This document shows, in pieces, positions 33,387 to 42,433 of a stretch of 64,000 bases of DNA. Each line of letters begins with the position of its first letter. Position 1 is the stretch's first letter. The position numbers were made by a program, and so were the translations under genes. This stretch comes from JAKRSE01 sp943369295. GTDB taxonomy: Bacteria; Armatimonadota; Fimbriimonadia; Fimbriimonadales; Fimbriimonadaceae. The stretch is taken from positions 558,001-622,000 of the forward strand of contig CALRMU020000003.1 of assembly GCA_943369295.1 (NCBI GenBank), in the 5' to 3' direction. The notes beneath the pieces were generated by a model. The model saw only the letters and a program-made list of their open reading frames with translations, ran no database searches and was not told the DNA's origin.

Positions 33387-34441
33387 CCAGGCTGAACGAC
33401 TAAGTCGTACAACCAGGCGACAAAACTGTGTAATGGAGAGTCCGGGTCCCACGACCTTCCGAGGCGTCAGCCGAGGCAGGTCGTGATTGGGACCTTCTAA
33501 AGTTGAGTCTTCTCTTTCTATTCCTTTTCACGGCTCACGGAGCCGTGGCACCCCGGCCAGAAAGATGATCTGGGGTGCCACTGGTCCTCGACCAGTGCAT
33601 GGAAAGTCTCTAAACATGTAGTTCCGGGATGCCACGACCTTCCGAGGCGTCAGCCGAGGCAGGTCGTGATTTGGACCTTCTCAAGTTGAGTGTTCTCTGG
33701 CAAGACCTTTTCACGGCTCACGGAGCCGTGGCACCCCGGCAAGACAGCTGATCTGGGGTGCCACTGGTCCTCGACCAGTGCATTGAAAGTCTCTAAACAT
33801 GTAGTTCCGGGATGCCACGACCTTCCGAGGCGGCAGCCGAGGCAGGTTGTGAATTGGAACTTTCCAACTCGAGAACTGTCATTCACGACCTTTTTCTCGA
33901 GCCTCGAAAAAGGTTCGTGGCACCCTAAACCCTAAAGGATTGAAGCCCAAAGACTCGCTTCCCTCACATGGCTGAACGACTTCGTCGCACAACCATGTCA
34001 TGAGATTAAGAAGTAGGGGGTCCGGGTGCCACGACCTTCATAGGCGTCAGCCGAGGCAGGTCGTGATTTGGACCTTCCCAACTCGAGAACTGTCATTCAC
34101 GACCTTTTTCTCGAGCCTCGAAAAAGGATCGTGGCACCCAATATACAGATTGATTGAAGCTCAGGGACTTGCTTCGCTCACCTGGCTGAACGACTTCGTC
34201 GCACAACCATGTCATGAGATTAAGAAGTAGGGGGTCCGGGTGCCACGACCTTCTGAGGCGGCAGCCGAGGCAGGTCGTGAACGATCAACTTGCTCAGAAC
34301 CACGGATTCACGACCTTTTTCTCGTGCCTCGAAAAGGATCGTGGCACCCCAATATATAGATTGATTGAGGCTCAGAGATTCGCTTCCTTCACCTGGCTGA
34401 ACGACTTCGTCGTACAGCCAGGCCACGAGAACCTTCTTTAC
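33387..34441 (+). repeat. Tandem hairpin array, family B, periods 183 and 214 bp
   Basis: CCACGACCTT starts at 33449, 33632, 33815, 34029 and 34243: two steps of 183, then two of 214. Each unit opens with a CACGACCT...AGGTCGTG hairpin. The 183-bp units continue with hairpins CACGGCTC/GAGCCGTG and CACTGGTC/GACCAGTG. The 214-bp units continue with CACGACCTTTTTC.../GGATCGTGGCACCC and a boundary stem ACGAC/GTCGT inside TGGCTG/CAGCCA. GGTGCCAC and GTGGCACC frame most stems. The array fills the whole gap between two convergent genes. Confidence 0.9.
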
Positions 34442-36406
34442 CTACTTCCCGATCCTCTTGCCCTTCACGTGAGTCACGGCCACCACCGATGGCCTCGGAC
34501 CACCAGAGTGGTTCGGCCAAGAAGTGCTCGGCTTTTCGAAGGTTGAACCCTCGCCAGGATGCTGAATAGCTAGGAACAGAGTCTTGTTATCAGGAGTGAA
34601 CTCGGGGCCGCAGACCTCAGCCGCCTTGACGCTGCTCATGAACTGCTTTACTTTGCCTCGCTCGGAGCCGGCAACCGCAACAGCATAGACTCCATCGTGG
34701 ATGGCGATTGTCCTCGGCTGACCATCCGTGCTGATCCAAAGGTTTCCATCAAGATCAAATGTGATGTTGTCAGGGCAGGAGATCGGAGCCACCTGAGACT
34801 TATCAAAGCCAGCAAAGTAGGTTGAAGAGTCTTCTGGGTCGCCGCAGACTAGGAAGAGCTCCCACTTGAAGGTCAGAGAGCCATGGTCGTCCCCTTCTTC
34901 CGTCATCTCGACGATGTGGCCATGCCTGTTTTCGGCACGAGGGTTCGATTCATCTGTACCTGGCTTGCCATCTTTGCCGCGATCTGTATTGTTGGTGCAG
35001 ACGACGTAGACCTTTTTGTTGACCGGATTGACCTCGATATCCTCGGGGCGATCCATCTTGGTCGCTCCCAAAAGATCGCCAGCGATGCGCGCCTTGATGA
35101 CCACGTCGCCCTGATTTTTGAATCCGTTTGCCTCGGTCAAGGGACCCTGCCCTTGAACCAAAGGCAGCCAGACTCCAGTTCCATCTGGATTGTAGCGGGC
35201 CACGTAGAGCACGCCCTCATCCATCAAATCTCGATTCGCGAGACGATCCTTTGTGTTGTAGGGCTTTGCGGCAACGAATTTGTACACGTATTCGAACCTT
35301 GAATCGCAGCCCGAGTACATCACCACCTTGCCCTGCTTGGAGACAAAGGTCGTTGCTGCTTCATGTCGGAAGCGTCCGAGAGCCGTTCGCTTCCTAGGAG
35401 TCCAGTTGGGATCGTAGGGATCGACTTCTACCACCCAGCCAAAGAGATGATTCTCATTCGGTTCTTTGCTGATGTCAAATCGGGGATCAGCAAGTTCCCA
35501 TCCGTATTCGCTGGCCTTCTTTGAAAGGCCATACCTTTCTGCCGCCTTCTTGGCTTCTGGATCGGTGAGAGATTCCGCATTCGCGAAGAGATCCTGAAAG
35601 TTCTCTTCCCCGCTCAAGACCGTTCCCCAAGGGGTCTTTCCGGCCGAACAGTTGCTCATCGTGCCTCTCACCTTGGTGCCGTCTGGCGAGTATGAGGTCT
35701 TCATCCAGTCATGGCCCCTAGCCGGGCCAGTGACTTCATGAACTGTTTCGGCGGTGACACGGCGATTGAAGGGGCTGTCTAGACGCAGATTCCATGATCC
35801 GTTTCTGTCCTGCTCAACCTCCACCACAGCCATTCCGACGCTGGCCTTCATCATGTCAACCTGGGGCTTGGTGGTTTCTGAAAGCTTGTAGCCAGGGAAC
35901 ATCAGTTCAGGGTTGACGTATTCGTGGTTCGAGACAAGAAGGCCTCGTCTGGAGTTCTTTGAACCAAAAGGCAAAGGCAGATAGCCGAGGAAATCGACGT
36001 TATAGCCGTACTGGTCCACCTGGTTCTTCTCAGAAATCTCTCCATCTTTGTGCTTGGGCACACCGGGCTTGATGGGATCGCCCCAAGAGACGACAACTTC
36101 AGCACGGTAGTCATCTGGGACGATGATCTTATCGAGAGTTGAATTGGCGATTGGATCGAAGGTGAGGGAGCTGGCACCAGCTGCAGCGACAGCCTCGGCT
36201 GAAAACGATTCGGGCAGAATCTCGCCGCCAAACCCGAACCGAGCAGCCGCGGTACCCAGCAGGCCAGCAAAACCAGCCTTCATCAAATCTCTTCGATTCA
36301 GGCGGGTATCGACAACATCATAAAAAGAGTCTCCCTTCCCTCCACCCGACCGGATTTCCCAATCTGGTTCGTAGTGAGGGGACTGAGGAGACTCGTTGTC
36401 AATCAT
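34442..36406 (-). CDS. phoX: PhoX-type alkaline phosphatase (DUF839), Tat-exported
   Basis: PhoX is a calcium/iron-dependent phosphatase that frees phosphate from organic esters in the periplasm. The 654-residue protein has an unusually late twin-arginine signal NRRDLMKAGFAGLLGTAAARF (residues 37-57), preceded by 36 polar residues. Core motifs are SNHEYVNPELMFP, CSAGKTPWGTVLSGEENF, MDRPEDIEVNP and CPDNITFDLDGNLWISTDG. Phosphate starvation control is known for the family; no Pho box was checked. A TACTCT box lies 7 nt before the ATG. Confidence 0.85.
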   Translation of the reverse strand: MIDNESPQSPHYEPDWEIRSGGGKGDSFYDVVDTRLNRRDLMKAGFAGLLGTAAARFGFGGEILPESFSAEAVAAAGASSLTFDPIANSTLDKIIVPDDYRAEVVVSWGDPIKPGVPKHKDGEISEKNQVDQYGYNVDFLGYLPLPFGSKNSRRGLLVSNHEYVNPELMFPGYKLSETTKPQVDMMKASVGMAVVEVEQDRNGSWNLRLDSPFNRRVTAETVHEVTGPARGHDWMKTSYSPDGTKVRGTMSNCSAGKTPWGTVLSGEENFQDLFANAESLTDPEAKKAAERYGLSKKASEYGWELADPRFDISKEPNENHLFGWVVEVDPYDPNWTPRKRTALGRFRHEAATTFVSKQGKVVMYSGCDSRFEYVYKFVAAKPYNTKDRLANRDLMDEGVLYVARYNPDGTGVWLPLVQGQGPLTEANGFKNQGDVVIKARIAGDLLGATKMDRPEDIEVNPVNKKVYVVCTNNTDRGKDGKPGTDESNPRAENRHGHIVEMTEEGDDHGSLTFKWELFLVCGDPEDSSTYFAGFDKSQVAPISCPDNITFDLDGNLWISTDGQPRTIAIHDGVYAVAVAGSERGKVKQFMSSVKAAEVCGPEFTPDNKTLFLAIQHPGEGSTFEKPSTSWPNHSGGPRPSVVAVTHVKGKRIGK

Positions 36407-36413
36407 GCTTCCA

Positions 36414-36419
36414 AGAGTA
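36414..36419 (-). promoter_or_regulatory. -10-type box of the phoX-like gene
   Basis: TACTCT on the minus strand ends exactly 7 nt before the ATG at 36406. Confidence 0.5.
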
Positions 36420-36497
36420 ACTTGTGCCGCATCCCAGAATTGTTAACAGGATGTCAAGAATCCGCAATATGGGTCTAACGCTTGGCGCAAGGCCGCC

Positions 36498-37130
36498 CTA
36501 AAGCTTCACTCCCCATGTGGCGGAAAGGCTGAACTGTAGGCCATCCGACCGTCTTTCGGGCAGGCCGACTGCCCCCATAACGCTGAGACCATTGACTCCC
36601 TTGACCGGGACATTCAGCCCTCCCCAAGTCATAGAACCCGGACCACCCGTGTGCTCTAGCATCCAAGTCCAGTCGCCAAAAATCGGCCCATCCAGACCGA
36701 TAAAGGGTCGTGTTCCATCGAAGCTCTTGGTGAATCCACCGTGCAGTCTGAACCCGGAAAAGTCGTATCTGCCGCAGATGTGAGACGTTGCTGCAGTCTC
36801 GTCATCCATGTTCCAGCCGTTGAACCCTACCGAGAAAGCCCACTTGGCATCCTTCGGGTCCTCAATCAGTTTCAGCCTGAAGTGAAGCGAGGTTGAACCT
36901 GCAAAATCTTCATCTAAACCAAACTCAAATCGATCAAAAAACCCGACCGCCATTCCCTGTGCGTGGTACCAGCGCGAGTCAATTTTCGACTCTGTCCCGC
37001 TGATGCCATATGTGTAGGCAAACTCCCTGTTCCCTAAAATATCTGCGATCGGAATTGTGATAAGCATAGTGGGCCCAGCCAGTGCCGAACCCGCCAATGC
37101 CACTCCGACCATCGAGAAAGTACATCTCAT
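36498..37130 (-). CDS. Secreted beta-rich protein, possible outer-membrane barrel
   Basis: From MRCTFSMVGVALAGSALAG, a signal peptide, the product is 210 residues. The mature part alternates beta strands with aromatic residues (WAFSVGFNGWNMDD, FSGFRLHGGFTKSF, LQFSLSATWGVKL) and ends in a hydrophobic strand, as barrel proteins do. No family recognised. GGAGG 6 nt before the ATG (complement at 37137-37141) fixes this start over a longer frame from 37229. Confidence 0.65.
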   Translation of the reverse strand: MRCTFSMVGVALAGSALAGPTMLITIPIADILGNREFAYTYGISGTESKIDSRWYHAQGMAVGFFDRFEFGLDEDFAGSTSLHFRLKLIEDPKDAKWAFSVGFNGWNMDDETAATSHICGRYDFSGFRLHGGFTKSFDGTRPFIGLDGPIFGDWTWMLEHTGGPGSMTWGGLNVPVKGVNGLSVMGAVGLPERRSDGLQFSLSATWGVKL

Positions 37131-37292
37131 GGTAATCCTCCAGTCCGGTGTAGTAAGTGCCTCACCATGGTCCACAGGGTCAAAGCAACATTGCCGGGTA
37201 AGAAAAAATTTCACAAAAGAAAAAAACATCTAAGGGATGAAAAGTTGTCCGCCGATACTGGAGAAGAAAGAAGCTTTTCATAGGTCTTAAAC

Positions 37293-39224
37293 ATGAGTAT
37301 CAAGAGCCTCGGCGCCCGCATTCTAATGGGATTCCTCGGAGTCCTTATTCTTTGTGCCTTGACTGGTGCGTTTTCAGTGTTCTCGGCCAAGTCGGCCAAT
37401 GAAGCGGCTCGAAGGCAGGCAGCCTTGTCCTCGCGTCTTCAGCTTCTCAGCCAAGATATTGAGCGCCAAGTTGGCATCATGGGAGACCAGTTGGCCATCT
37501 ACGTTCTCACCGGCAGAAAGCAGCACAGAGACGCCAAGTTTGCAGCAGATGAAAAGGTTCACGCCGAGTTGGATGAAGCCGAAGGCATTCTCAAGAAGAT
37601 TCCTGGTTCAGAAGGTCTGATTACAAGCCTTACCAACATTCGCACAGTTCACGATGACAAGTGCGAACCTAGCGAGCTAAAAATGCTCGAGCAGTACGAC
37701 CAAGGCCGCAAAGCGGCCGCAATGACAACCCTCTCAAAAGAGTTCTATCCGGCCGCCCAAGAGCTGTTTGGGGCAACAGAGAAATTTTCAGCAGAAGTTG
37801 ATGCCTGGTCAATTCAAGAAGCAAAGAAGTATCAAGCGGCGGCGGCGGCTGGCTTTTGGATCACAGTCGGCCTCAACATCGTTGTCTTCGCCGGAGCTTT
37901 GGGTTTTGCCTACTTGCTCTCAAAACAGATCAGAACCAAAACTGATTCACTCACTAAAGCTCTCGACTCAATTTCAACTAAAATGGTCGCTCCCCTAACC
38001 GCCAATCTTCAGCGGATGGCGGCAGGCGACTTCTCTGAAAAGCTGGAACTGAATCCAATTGAGCTCAGACTCGAAGGACAAGATGAACTTGCCCAGATGG
38101 CTGGCACCTTCAATGGCATGTCCCAATCTTTGACCAGCATGGGAGAATCGGTCATGACGACTCAAGCCAATCTGGCAGTTCTGGTGACTGACCTCAAACT
38201 GGAAGCGGAAGGCGTCAGCACCGCCAGCAAGATTCTTGAAAGGAACATGGCCAAAGTCTTAGATCAGTCTCAAGCTTTGACACAAGGCTTGAAAGGGGTC
38301 GTTGAGGTTTCAGAGGACAATTTCAGAGGAGCTGAGACAATCAGCTCCGCAAGCCAAGGTTTAGCCGCTGCCGCCGCTGATGGAGCGCTTCAAGCCTCTG
38401 AACTCCAGACGGCTGCCAACGAAACTGGTGCGGCTCTCCAGAGTCAGCTTGAACTGGCCGGTGTTCTTAAGACAGCCGCTGGCCATGGTTCAAATGCCAT
38501 GGAAACAAGCGCCTCCTCAGCCTTGGCCATCGTCAAACAGCTCAAAGCTACTGCCGAGACGGTCGGGGAACTCAACTCAAGGCAGTCAGAAATTGCCTCT
38601 ATCGTCGCGACAATTCAAGGGCTGGCCAATCAGACCAACCTTCTGGCCCTCAACGCCGCTATTGAAGCAGCCAGGGCTGGCGAACATGGAAAAGGGTTTG
38701 CTGTTGTCGCTGAAGAAGTGCGCAGATTGGCGGACCAGTCAGGTCAGGCGGCCGAAGACATTCGCGGCCTTTTGGAAGAGGTAACCAAAAAGCTGCTTGA
38801 CATCGACGATAAGATGACTAAGGGCACAGGCCAAGCTGACAACTCGGCAAGCGTCTCAGCCGAAGCGGCCAAGCTGATGATCGAAGTCCTTGCCCAAACC
38901 CAGGCGATGACCGAGAACGTAAATCTGGTTTCAAGCGCATTCGGACAGATGTCTAAGTCTATCGTCGCAGTCTCAAACATGTCGGACGACGTAGCCGCAG
39001 CCAGTCAAGAAAGCGCAGCTGGCGCGGGACAAGTGGCTGCCAGTAGTCAGGAATCCGTGCGTCACTTAACTGAAGCCCAGACGATGCTTGAGGGTCAAAG
39101 AGCAGACCTCGATGCCACTGCCAAAACAGCTAAGGACCTTGAAGCCGTTGCAGCCAGACTTGAGGAGAAATTCCAGTCCTTTAAGCTGCCAGAATCTGAC
39201 TTGAACCTTCGCCTAGCTGCCTAG
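37293..39224 (+). CDS. Methyl-accepting chemotaxis protein
   Basis: A 643-residue receptor. The first membrane helix (about 8-30) and the second (about 184-210, FWITVGLNIVVFAGALGFAYLL) bracket a helical four-helix-bundle-type sensor. A HAMP region follows (212-285, with DELAQMAGTFNGMS). The signalling tip is SIVATIQGLANQTNLLALN then AAIEAARAGEHGKGFAVVAEE, the hallmark that contacts CheA and CheW. No CheW-binding tail peptide for CheR is visible. It stands alone; cheA and cheW are not in the window. Confidence 0.92.
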   Translation: MSIKSLGARILMGFLGVLILCALTGAFSVFSAKSANEAARRQAALSSRLQLLSQDIERQVGIMGDQLAIYVLTGRKQHRDAKFAADEKVHAELDEAEGILKKIPGSEGLITSLTNIRTVHDDKCEPSELKMLEQYDQGRKAAAMTTLSKEFYPAAQELFGATEKFSAEVDAWSIQEAKKYQAAAAAGFWITVGLNIVVFAGALGFAYLLSKQIRTKTDSLTKALDSISTKMVAPLTANLQRMAAGDFSEKLELNPIELRLEGQDELAQMAGTFNGMSQSLTSMGESVMTTQANLAVLVTDLKLEAEGVSTASKILERNMAKVLDQSQALTQGLKGVVEVSEDNFRGAETISSASQGLAAAAADGALQASELQTAANETGAALQSQLELAGVLKTAAGHGSNAMETSASSALAIVKQLKATAETVGELNSRQSEIASIVATIQGLANQTNLLALNAAIEAARAGEHGKGFAVVAEEVRRLADQSGQAAEDIRGLLEEVTKKLLDIDDKMTKGTGQADNSASVSAEAAKLMIEVLAQTQAMTENVNLVSSAFGQMSKSIVAVSNMSDDVAAASQESAAGAGQVAASSQESVRHLTEAQTMLEGQRADLDATAKTAKDLEAVAARLEEKFQSFKLPESDLNLRLAA

Positions 39225-39261
39225 AATTCAGAAAGGCGCCAGGCAAGAAAATGACCTAATA

Positions 39262-39303
39262 AAACAAGTTGAGCCTCCCAAAACTGGGAGGCTCAACTTG
39301 TTT
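39262..39303. terminator. Bidirectional terminator with a 19-bp perfect stem
   Basis: 39262-39280 pairs perfectly with 39285-39303 over the loop AAAC. The outer AAACAA/TTGTTT gives T-rich ends in both directions, so it serves the convergent chemotaxis receptor and groEL genes. Confidence 0.9.
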
Positions 39304-39320
39304 CAGAACCCTAAGATTCC

Positions 39321-40934
39321 TTAGTGGTCGTGACCGTGGCCGTGACCTTCGTCTTCCTTCTTAGGAAGCTCAGCAATGGCGGCCTCAGTCGTCAGAAGAA
39401 GACCAGAGATCGAACCTGCGTTCTGCAGAGTGGTGCGGACCACCTTGGCGGGGTCAACAATACCGGCGCCGAGCATGTTCTTATACTCAAGAGTAGAAGC
39501 GTCGAAGCCGACTCCCTTCTCTCCAGTTCGAACCTTCTCGACAACCACAGAACCTTCGACTCCAGCATTCTCAGAGATCGTGCGGAGAGGAGCTTCGATA
39601 GCGCGTCGGATGATGCCAACACCGATCTTCACGTCGCCAGTGGCTTCGATAGAATCGAGCACATGAGCGGCCTGGACCAGGGTCGTGCCGCCACCAGGGA
39701 CGATGCCTTCTTCGAGTGAAGCTCGGCTGGAAGCCAAAGCGTCTTCGATTCGAGCCTTCTTCTCCTTGACTGCAGTCTCAGTAGCAGCGCCAACCTTGAG
39801 CACGGCAACGCCGCCGCTCAGCTTGGCAAGCCTTTCCTGAAGCTTTTCCTTGTCGTAGTTGCTTTCGGTGGTTTCGATCTGCTTCTTGATCTGAGAAACT
39901 CGTCCTTCGATCTGAGCCTTATCGCCCTTGCCACCCACGACAGTGGTGTTGTCCTTGGTGATGACAACCTTGGCGCAGGAACCGAGCATTCCGAGGTCAG
40001 CATTCTCAAGCTTGAGGCCGAGATCCTCGGTGATGAAGGTGCCGCCCGTCAGGATGGCCATATCTTCCATCATCGCCTTGCGTCGATCGCCAAAGCCAGG
40101 AGCCTTGACTGCCACGACGGGGAGGTTGGCGCGAAGCCTGTTAAGAACCAAGGTAGCAAGGCACTCGCTCTCCACATCTTCAGCAATGATGATCATGGGG
40201 CGGCCAGCCTTAAGAACCTTTTCCAGGACAGGAACAAGATCCTGCAAGTTGGAGACCTTCTTCTCATAGAAGAGGATCATGGGTTCTTCGTAGACTGTCT
40301 CCATCCTTTCTGCATTAGTGATGAAGTAGGGGCTCATATAGCCCTTATCGAACTGGAGACCTTCCACGATCTCGAAGCTGGTATCAGCCGAAACCTTTGA
40401 TTCCTCGACAGTCACAACGCCGTCCTTTCCGACGGTGCTGATGACTCTGGCGACGATCTCGCCGATCTCACTATCGTTGGCGCTGATGGTGGCGACTTCG
40501 AGAAGTCCCTTTTCACCTTCAACTGGCTTGCTCATTCGAGCAATTTCTTCGACCAAAGCCTCGACGGCCAGATCGATTCCCTTCTTCAACTGAAGAGGGT
40601 TGCTGCCAGCAGCGACGTTCTTGACGCCTTCTTTGAAGATGGCCTGAGCGAGAACGACTGAGCTGGTGGTTCCGTCGCCGGCCAGATCGTTGGTCTTGCT
40701 GCTGACTTCCCTGATCAGCTGGGCGCCCATGTTCTCAAAGCGATCTTCAACTTCGATCTCCTTGGCAATGGTGACGCCGTCGTTGATGACGGTGGGAGAG
40801 CCGAACTTCTTTTCGAGAACGACGTTGCGTCCTCGGGGGCCAAGGGTGACCTTGACAGCGTTCGCGAGCTTGTCAACGCCTCTTTCGAGGGCGGCGCGAG
40901 CTTCGCCTCTAAACTTCAGTTCCTTGCTTGCCAT
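39321..40934 (-). CDS. groL: Chaperonin GroEL with a histidine-rich tail
   Basis: The 60-kDa chaperonin that folds proteins with GroES. KVTLGPRGRNVVLEKKFGSP, NDGVTIAKEIEV and AGDGTTSSVVLAQAI are the nucleotide site; VPGGGTTLVQA the late equatorial motif. Length 537 is normal. The usual Gly-Gly-Met tail is replaced by KKEDEGHGHGHDH, a histidine-rich end like that of mycobacterial GroEL1. It starts 3 bases after the groES stop, in one operon under the CIRCE-like site at 41316. Confidence 0.95.
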   Translation of the reverse strand: MASKELKFRGEARAALERGVDKLANAVKVTLGPRGRNVVLEKKFGSPTVINDGVTIAKEIEVEDRFENMGAQLIREVSSKTNDLAGDGTTSSVVLAQAIFKEGVKNVAAGSNPLQLKKGIDLAVEALVEEIARMSKPVEGEKGLLEVATISANDSEIGEIVARVISTVGKDGVVTVEESKVSADTSFEIVEGLQFDKGYMSPYFITNAERMETVYEEPMILFYEKKVSNLQDLVPVLEKVLKAGRPMIIIAEDVESECLATLVLNRLRANLPVVAVKAPGFGDRRKAMMEDMAILTGGTFITEDLGLKLENADLGMLGSCAKVVITKDNTTVVGGKGDKAQIEGRVSQIKKQIETTESNYDKEKLQERLAKLSGGVAVLKVGAATETAVKEKKARIEDALASSRASLEEGIVPGGGTTLVQAAHVLDSIEATGDVKIGVGIIRRAIEAPLRTISENAGVEGSVVVEKVRTGEKGVGFDASTLEYKNMLGAGIVDPAKVVRTTLQNAGSISGLLLTTEAAIAELPKKEDEGHGHGHDH

Positions 40935-40937
40935 GGC

Positions 40938-41249
40938 TTAGGCTCCCACCGCGACGGGGGCATCGGTCAGCACGCCAAGAATGTCGTCAGAGCGAAGGAT
41001 GACAACATCCTTGCCGCCAACGGTCACTTCGGTGCCGGAATACTTTCCGTAAAGGACAACTTCGCCGACCTTGATGTCGACGGCAACAACCTTGCCGCTG
41101 TCCAGAGTCTTGCCGGGGCCAACCGCAATTACAGTGCCGCGCAGGGGCTTTTCCTGGGCGGAGTCGGGGAGGATAATGCCGCTAGCGGTCCTTTCCTCTT
41201 TGGCCGCGGGTTCGATCACGATTCGATCGTGGAGTGGCTGAAGAGTCAT
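40938..41249 (-). CDS. groS: Co-chaperonin GroES
   Basis: The lid of GroEL. LQPLHDRIVIEPAAKEERTASGI begins the fold, GIILPDSAQEKP is the mobile loop, and GEVVLYGKYSGTEV, LRSDDILGVL close it. Length 103 is normal. AGGA lies 8 nt before the ATG, so unlike many genes here it has a ribosome binding site. An inverted repeat resembling CIRCE lies 66 bases upstream. Confidence 0.95.
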   Translation of the reverse strand: MTLQPLHDRIVIEPAAKEERTASGIILPDSAQEKPLRGTVIAVGPGKTLDSGKVVAVDIKVGEVVLYGKYSGTEVTVGGKDVVILRSDDILGVLTDAPVAVGA

Positions 41250-41315
41250 AATCGTTTCCTAGACCTCTCTAAAAAGGTTTGGCTGAACTCCAGAAAATCT
41301 GGCTTCCGCCTCTGA

Positions 41316-41342
41316 TTGGCAGTATACCGACGAGACTGCCAA
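41316..41342 (-). promoter_or_regulatory. CIRCE-like operator upstream of groES-groEL
   Basis: TTGGCAGTA, a 9-base spacer, then GACTGCCAA. CIRCE, the HrcA operator, is TTAGCACTC-N9-GAGTGCTAA. The spacing is identical, and most arm positions agree or change symmetrically in both arms. It lies 66 bp upstream of the groES start. Control by HrcA is inferred; hrcA is not in the window. Confidence 0.6.
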
Positions 41343-41426
41343 TTTCTGGAAGGCAGCTCGGGACTCATTCAGGACCAAGTCAGCTAGATTGGGACGGTCT
41401 TCCCACGCGTCTAAAACAGAACTGCC

Positions 41427-42347
41427 ATGGTTTCCCTACTTCTCAGCCTGACTCTGCTGCAAGCGAAACCGATTGGGGCGCCAGTTTCACCAGTGGGAAG
41501 CCTGCTCACCACAGTAAAGAACTGGAGCGTATGGCAGAAGCCAGAAAAGGACCTGGCTGCCTCTGCACTGGCCGCGCTGCAGAAAAGAGACTTTGTAAAG
41601 GCTGATGCCGACAACCGTCAGCTGCTTGCTCTTGCTCCCCAAAGCATTTACGAAAATCCTCCGACCCTCCCTCAGGTCCTGATTCGTCCCTCTGGAAGCA
41701 CCAGCGATCCGGTTTCTAATGACACCCCGGTCAGCGGATGGGTCTGGAAAAAGGAATCTGCCTGGCTGGCAGTCTGGGCAGGAAGGCATGCCACGGGCTT
41801 GGCACTTTTCCTTCAAGTGATGAACGGCAGCGCAGAAGAAGCCATTAAATCTGTTGAAGGGGCCATGTTCTGCCTTTCACGACTCAAGAGCTACGGGGAA
41901 GCTCTTCGCCTATCGGATCAGGTTCGGGTTGGCACGCCTGAACTCAAGCGAGCCTTTAAGCTAGCGAACGACGCCAAATGGACTGAACTCAAATCTCTGG
42001 CATTGGGCAGCCAAGTTCAAACCGCGCCAGTGAATCAATCCTCTAACGTTGGCAGACCAACTCTACAGGGCCCGATTGGAGGCGGAAGGGGGCAAACAAG
42101 GGTGCTGCCACCAGCGCAGACCAGCCAGGGCAAGCCAGTACAGGGCACGGGACCTTCATGGGGATCTATTGAGGCCGCCCATATTCTTCTGGATAAATCC
42201 ATGGAGGCTTGGAGGAAGAAGAAGACTTCGAGCACACTAAAAGCCGAGGCTGTTGTTTGGATCAACGTCCTGCTGCGGGATGCCAGAGAGGCCTTTCCGC
42301 ATCATCGGCAAGCGGCCTATTCCGCCCTCGCTGAACTAAGAGGATAG
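41427..42347 (+). CDS. Secreted protein of unknown function
   Basis: A signal-like start (MVSLLLSLTLLQAKP) precedes 290 residues with no recognised family. The N-terminal part is helical (LAASALAALQKRDFVKADADNRQLLAL), the middle holds a low-complexity stretch rich in G, Q and P (about 205-245), and the end is helical and basic. TPR-like character is possible but weak. It is divergent from groES and shares its 177-bp upstream gap, including the CIRCE-like site. Confidence 0.6.
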   Translation: MVSLLLSLTLLQAKPIGAPVSPVGSLLTTVKNWSVWQKPEKDLAASALAALQKRDFVKADADNRQLLALAPQSIYENPPTLPQVLIRPSGSTSDPVSNDTPVSGWVWKKESAWLAVWAGRHATGLALFLQVMNGSAEEAIKSVEGAMFCLSRLKSYGEALRLSDQVRVGTPELKRAFKLANDAKWTELKSLALGSQVQTAPVNQSSNVGRPTLQGPIGGGRGQTRVLPPAQTSQGKPVQGTGPSWGSIEAAHILLDKSMEAWRKKKTSSTLKAEAVVWINVLLRDAREAFPHHRQAAYSALAELRG

Positions 42348-42380
42348 GCCCCTACCCCCAGAGCACGGTCCTAGGGGCCC
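42348..42380 (+). terminator. Weak terminator before secDF
   Basis: GGCCCCTA (42348-42355) pairs with TAGGGGCC (42373-42380) over a 17-nt loop, followed by CTTCCTT. There is no full T-run, so efficiency is uncertain. Confidence 0.45.
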
Positions 42381-42433
42381 TTCCTTAGCTATACTGGCAA
42401 GTCGGCGCATTCGCCACGCCGGAGGAATCTCCT

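Noticed and set aside
17640..34441. CRISPR arrays
   Set aside because: Periods of 183-290 bp, no short identical repeats with unique spacers and no cas genes.
33650..34546. Four open frames in the family B array (33650-33886, 33690-33935, 34000-34230, 34214-34546)
   Set aside because: They translate the hairpins themselves, on both strands, with repeating peptides and no start signals. They are by-products of the repeats.
41279..41605. 108-codon frame overlapping the start of the 41427 gene
   Set aside because: It runs over the CIRCE-like site and is out of frame with the signal-peptide gene, which has better coding character.
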